From UBA3478 sp036782715 (lineage in GTDB: Bacteria; Bacteroidota; Bacteroidia; Flavobacteriales; Flavobacteriaceae): a stretch of DNA of 64,000 bases. Positions 60,625 to 64,000 of this stretch are shown in pieces. The DNA lies in contig DAIPYN010000006.1 in assembly GCA_036782715.1 (NCBI GenBank), positions 1 through 64,000 of the forward strand, written 5' to 3'. The notes beneath the pieces are model-generated. The model had not been told where the DNA came from, did no database searches, and was given only the letters and a program-made list of their open reading frames with translations. The translations under genes and the position numbers were made by a program. Position 1 is the first letter of the stretch, and each line of letters begins with the position of its first letter.

Positions 60625-61010
60625 TCTCCGTTAAACAACGATCTTTTTTTGATTGTGGAATAGCCTGCTTAAAAAGTCTATTTCTATACCATGGCCTCTT
60701 CTTCAATCTTCCAAGACGCAAAAAACGTTTACGGGGATATAGTCTTTATGAGCTTTTTAAGTTAGCTGAGCAGCAGGGGATACAGGCGCTTGTTTATCGA
60801 TCCTCATCATTTGATATGAATTATATTCCCTGTCTGGTTCAGCTAAGCTATATGGGGCTTGGTCACTATGTTGTTGTGTATGGCTATACTGCGAATAAAC
60901 TACAAATCATGGATCCTTCGGCGGGTCGTATGTATTGGATGTCTGAAACGAAATTTCAGCGATTGTGGTCAGGGTTTTTCTTGGTTTTATCAGAGAAAAA
61001 CCCCCTGTAA
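60606..61010 (+). CDS. stand-alone C39 family cysteine protease
   Basis: 134 residues, the size of one peptidase C39 domain. Visible catalytic set: Q11 (VKQRSFFDCGIACL), C17, H87 in LGHYVVVYGY and D103 in IMDPSAG. No membrane helix or ATPase domain, so it is not the usual fused bacteriocin ABC transporter. It should cut the double-glycine leader of the precursor encoded upstream; the exporter would then be a separate protein. Start: the frame is open upstream to 60549, but ATG 60606 begins just before the domain and overlaps the 28-residue ORF by 19 bases. Confidence 0.8.
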   Translation: MGGYPVISVKQRSFFDCGIACLKSLFLYHGLFFNLPRRKKRLRGYSLYELFKLAEQQGIQALVYRSSSFDMNYIPCLVQLSYMGLGHYVVVYGYTANKLQIMDPSAGRMYWMSETKFQRLWSGFFLVLSEKNPL

Positions 61011-61013
61011 AGT

Positions 61014-61067
61014 CTGCTTTGTTGAAATTTTAACATTGCAATGAGAATAGATGCTGTAACAAAGCAG
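61014..61067. repeat. 10-base inverted repeat between the C39 protease and the ABC exporter
   Basis: CTGCTTTGTT (61014-61023) and its reverse complement AACAAAGCAG (61058-61067), separated by 34 bases, followed by T-rich sequence. It could be a weak terminator or an operator; the spacing favours neither. Confidence 0.5.
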
Positions 61068-61111
61068 TTTCTTTGTCGTCTAAAAGGTTATAAACGTAGC
61101 TAGTCGTATCG

Positions 61112-61813
61112 ATGATAGAAATTAAAGACTTGCATAAGTCATATCAAATGGGCAGTAATTCACTGCATGTTTTAAAAGGAATCAACTTTTCTGTAGAACA
61201 AGGTGAATTGGTGGCAATTATGGGCTCTTCGGGTTCTGGTAAATCGACTTTACTGAACATATTAGGAATGTTGGATGAAGCTGATTCAGGTTCTTATACC
61301 TTAGATTCAGTGCCTATTGTAGATCTTAATGAGACCAAGGCTGCTGAATATCGAAATAAGTTCCTAGGATTCATTTTTCAGTCTTTTAATTTGATTAATT
61401 ACAAATCGGCTGTTGAAAATGTTGCGCTTCCATTGTATTATCAAGGTAAAGCTAGAAAGGAACGCAATGCAACAGCACTAGAATATCTCAATCGAGTGGG
61501 GTTAAAACCCTGGGCCGACCATTTGCCTAGTGAATTATCAGGAGGTCAAAAGCAGCGTGTTGCTATTGCTCGTGCAATGGCTGCAGACCCTAAAGTTCTT
61601 TTGGCTGATGAACCTACCGGAGCTTTAGATAGTAAAACCTCTTATGAGGTGATGGATCTCATCCAGAAAATTAATGATGAGGGTAATACCATACTAGTGG
61701 TAACTCATGAGGAGGATATCGCCCATATGTGTAAGCGAATTGTCTATCTGAAAGATGGCGTTATTGTTGAAGATAAAAAAGTAGACCAAGTACGCGCCTC
61801 TCAATATGTTTAG
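61112..61813 (+). CDS. MacB-like ABC transporter, ATP-binding protein
   Basis: 233 residues. Walker A MGSSGSGKST, Q-loop FIFQSFNLI, signature LSGGQKQRVAIARA, Walker B LLADEPTGALDS and the His switch VVTHEED are intact, as in LolD/MacB ATPases. Stand-alone ATPase, acting with the next two permeases. It overlaps the first permease gene by 8 bases. It is about 100 bases from the peptide operon on the same strand, so it could export the peptide, but such exporters are common on their own. Confidence 0.92.
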   Translation: MIEIKDLHKSYQMGSNSLHVLKGINFSVEQGELVAIMGSSGSGKSTLLNILGMLDEADSGSYTLDSVPIVDLNETKAAEYRNKFLGFIFQSFNLINYKSAVENVALPLYYQGKARKERNATALEYLNRVGLKPWADHLPSELSGGQKQRVAIARAMAADPKVLLADEPTGALDSKTSYEVMDLIQKINDEGNTILVVTHEEDIAHMCKRIVYLKDGVIVEDKKVDQVRASQYV

Positions 61814-63035
61814 TAGAGATACCTGGAAAGAGATTTTCGATACCATTCGAAAAAATAAGCTTAGGACCTTTTTGACGGGGTTCACTATGGCCTTAGGGAT
61901 TTTTATTGTAGTTATTCTGGTAGGCTTTACTAATGGACTGCAGAATACTTTTGAAAAATTCTTTGGTGATGATGCTACCAATACCCTGTTTGTATTTCCA
62001 GGTAGAACATCGATGCCCTACAAGGGATACACTTCGAATCGAAGAATTCAATTCGATAATTCAGACTTAAAAGATGTCGAGGAAAATTTCGTAATGTTTC
62101 TTGACTACATTACTCCCCGCATTACTCGTTCTAGTCTTGTAAGATATAAGGGAGAGTCGAATAACTATACAAATAGAGCAGTTGCTCCAGCCCATCAATT
62201 CAGCGAAAAGACGATTATCATGAAAGGTCGTTTTTTAAATGAAAACGACATAAATATCAGAGCGAAGTATGCCGTGATTGGGCGTTTAGTCGCCAAGGAT
62301 TTATTCAAAGAAGAAGACCCCATTGGGAAATACATCACTTTGGGAGATAGTGCATTTAAAGTTATTGGTGTGTTCCAAGATGATGGAGGTGATAATGAAG
62401 AACGCCTCATCTATATTCCTTATACTACAAGACAGCTGATTGAAAAAGGGAATGATAAGATTGAACAGATCATCCTTGGATTTAACCCTAGTATAGGCTA
62501 TGCAGGTGCTATGGCTCTTGAGAAAAATGTTACCAAACTTCTCAAAGAGAAAAAGTTCATTGCGAGAGAAGATCGCAGCGGAATATTCATTCGAAATATT
62601 GCAGATGAACTGAAACAAAATCAACAGTTCGCTCAAGTTTTAGGTTTTATTGCACTGTTTTTTGCTATAGGTACGATTATAGCAGGAATCATTGGTGTAA
62701 GTAATATCATGATTTTTGTGGTTAAGGAGCGCACCAAAGAAATTGGAATTCGAAAAGCTTTAGGAGCAACACCTAGAGTCGTGATTAGTACAATCTTATT
62801 GGAGGCTACCACCATAACTATTTTATCTGGTTTCTCTGGGATGCTTGCTGGTGTTATTATTCTACAGAATCTAGGGGGCAGACTTGAAGACTATTTTATC
62901 ACCAATCCTTATATCGATTCGGGCTTCGCCATTGGAGCCACTGTAATCTTAATTATTTTCGGAAGCATCGCTGGGTATATTCCCGCGAAGCGTGCTGCTC
63001 GAATCAAACCCATTGTAGCACTTAGAGACGAATAA
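61806..63035 (+). CDS. MacB-like ABC transporter permease, first
   Basis: 409 residues with the MacB/FtsX layout: one helix near 17-40, a large periplasmic domain (MacB-PCD) to about 275, and three helices from about 280. FMALGIFIVVILVGFTNGLQ-like and EIGIRKALGATPRVVISTIL motifs are typical. Followed after 1 base by a second permease. Confidence 0.9.
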   Translation: MFSRDTWKEIFDTIRKNKLRTFLTGFTMALGIFIVVILVGFTNGLQNTFEKFFGDDATNTLFVFPGRTSMPYKGYTSNRRIQFDNSDLKDVEENFVMFLDYITPRITRSSLVRYKGESNNYTNRAVAPAHQFSEKTIIMKGRFLNENDINIRAKYAVIGRLVAKDLFKEEDPIGKYITLGDSAFKVIGVFQDDGGDNEERLIYIPYTTRQLIEKGNDKIEQIILGFNPSIGYAGAMALEKNVTKLLKEKKFIAREDRSGIFIRNIADELKQNQQFAQVLGFIALFFAIGTIIAGIIGVSNIMIFVVKERTKEIGIRKALGATPRVVISTILLEATTITILSGFSGMLAGVIILQNLGGRLEDYFITNPYIDSGFAIGATVILIIFGSIAGYIPAKRAARIKPIVALRDE

Positions 63036-63036
63036 T

Positions 63037-64000
63037 ATGCGATTTTTATTTAAAAGCGATACATGGCAAGAAATATTCAGCTCGATTAGTAAGAATCGAG
63101 TAAGAACACTCTTAACCGTTATTGGCGTGCTATGGGGAATTTTTGTCTACATCGCAATGTCAGGTGCGGCCAAAGGTTTAGATAATGGTTTTGAAAGACA
63201 ATTCGAGACGGTTGCAATGAATTCGCTGTTTGCTTGGTCACAGTCTACGAGTAAGCCTTATAAAGGTTTTCGTACAGGTCGAAGAATTCAGCTTCGATTA
63301 GGAGATATCGATGTTTTAAAGAAAAGAATTCCAGAAATTCAGTACATCGCTCCAAGAAATGCTACCGGTGTTTTTGGTGGTAGCCCTGCTTTGACCGTTA
63401 GAGGTCAGAAATCGGGTAGTTATAATGTTTACGGGGACTTCCCGGTATATACTAAGATTGCCACAAAGAAAATTTACGACGGTGGAAGGTTCATCAATGA
63501 AATGGATATTGAAGAGTCTCGAAGAGTTTGTGTTATTGGAGAAAGAACGAAAACCGAACTTTTTGAAGATGAAGAGGAGGCAATAGGATCCTTTATTCGA
63601 ATTAACGACATCTATTTTAGAGTGGTCGGTGTGCACAAGTTTGTTCCTGGTGGAGGTTTTGAATCAGACAGTGATATTTTTATCCCCTTTACCACATTCA
63701 ATAAACTTTACAATAAAGGGGATGATGTAGATTTTATGAGTATCGCAGCCTTTGATGATGCCGATATCGTTAAAGTCGAAGAGGACGTTAAAGCCGTATT
63801 AAAATCGATTCACAATGTTGATCCAACCGATGATCGTGCTTTTGGTTCATTTAATCTGGGTGAGATTTTTGGTCAAATTCGCGGATTTGCGAACGGTCTA
63901 ACCTTTTTATCTCTAATTATTGGAGCCGCAACTATTCTTGCTGGTGTTATCGGAATTGGTAATATCCTGCTGATATCGGTTAAAGAACGAACAAAAGAGC
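63037..64000 (+). CDS. MacB-like ABC transporter permease, second (3'-truncated by the window edge)
   Basis: The ATG at 63037 opens a frame of at least 321 residues that runs to the window end. It starts MRFLFKSDTWQEIFSSISKN, with a helix near 24-45, the periplasmic MacB-PCD, and two C-terminal helices starting (LTFLSLIIGAATILAGVIGI). It pairs with the first permease as a heterodimer; in flavobacteria an adaptor and TolC-like gene normally follow, outside this window. Confidence 0.88.
   Translation, partial: MRFLFKSDTWQEIFSSISKNRVRTLLTVIGVLWGIFVYIAMSGAAKGLDNGFERQFETVAMNSLFAWSQSTSKPYKGFRTGRRIQLRLGDIDVLKKRIPEIQYIAPRNATGVFGGSPALTVRGQKSGSYNVYGDFPVYTKIATKKIYDGGRFINEMDIEESRRVCVIGERTKTELFEDEEEAIGSFIRINDIYFRVVGVHKFVPGGGFESDSDIFIPFTTFNKLYNKGDDVDFMSIAAFDDADIVKVEEDVKAVLKSIHNVDPTDDRAFGSFNLGEIFGQIRGFANGLTFLSLIIGAATILAGVIGIGNILLISVKERTKE

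Noticed and set aside
60447..60638. Minus-strand frame inside the peptide cluster
   Set aside because: Opposite to the coupled small ORFs and C39 gene; no signal peptide, no motif, no promoter.
1..64000. CRISPR arrays, insertion sequences, rRNA, riboswitches
   Set aside because: No regularly spaced repeats, transposase motifs, rRNA blocks or recognisable riboswitch cores were seen by eye; structured leaders before maeB and rpsB were considered but show nothing distinctive.

Overview
The window is a stretch of a Bacteroidota genome, most likely order Flavobacteriales. The evidence is the SprA gene of the type IX secretion system, a complete Alternative Complex III operon joined to a cytochrome c oxidase, the typical flavobacterial order rimP-nusA-infB, MacB-type exporters, and many starts preceded by the Bacteroidota promoter element TAnnTTTG rather than by Shine-Dalgarno sites. 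Base composition is A+T-rich. A run of 100 N inside polA shows that this is a draft or scaffolded assembly. I see no insertion sequence, CRISPR array, rRNA or prophage. One tRNA gene is present (Gln, UUG). No gene-free stretch exceeds 300 bases; the longest, about 207 bases before the ACIII operon, holds a promoter.

Layout. 1-3.2 kb: the end of a type I L-asparaginase, then an ExbB / membrane protein / ExbD / ExbD proton-channel operon on +. 3.2-15.3 kb: a minus-strand housekeeping block: asnS-rpoN, an RND/MMPL transporter, pyrH-frr, rpsB-tsf, rplM-rpsI and polA. 15.4-20.2 kb: a membrane metallophosphoesterase, a cysteine-less thioredoxin-like protein and a DUF2723 membrane protein. 20.3-24.9 kb: tRNA-Gln and rimP-nusA-infB. 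24.9-36.8 kb: a small secreted SPOR-like protein and the actABCDEF-coxBA respiratory operon. 36.9-51.8 kb: ruvB, queG, an SSS transporter, maeB, ruvA, sprA, gcvH, a VanZ-like gene and tonB. 51.9-57.0 kb: a second cytochrome oxidase assembly block (heme O synthase, two subunit III proteins, subunit IV, SCO, DUF420). 57.1-64.0 kb: a peptide-type accessory locus followed by a MacB-like ABC exporter that runs off the window.

How the genes work together. The ACIII genes and the two cox blocks give a quinol-to-oxygen respiratory chain without a bc1 complex. ExbB/ExbD and TonB supply energy to the outer membrane. SprA is the type IX translocon.

The part that looks least described is 57.1-61.0 kb. 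It appears to be one tightly packed operon: a 49-residue peptide gene behind its own promoter, an unknown secreted protein, a class I isoprenoid-synthase-fold protein, a membrane M50 protease with a PqqD-like N-terminus, a 47-residue precursor with a textbook double-glycine leader, two further tiny ORFs, and a stand-alone C39 protease with all its catalytic residues. A small winged-helix protein gene sits just upstream and an ABC exporter just downstream. I read it as a candidate secreted-peptide (bacteriocin or signal) system of unusual composition; the product and its activity are not known from the sequence.
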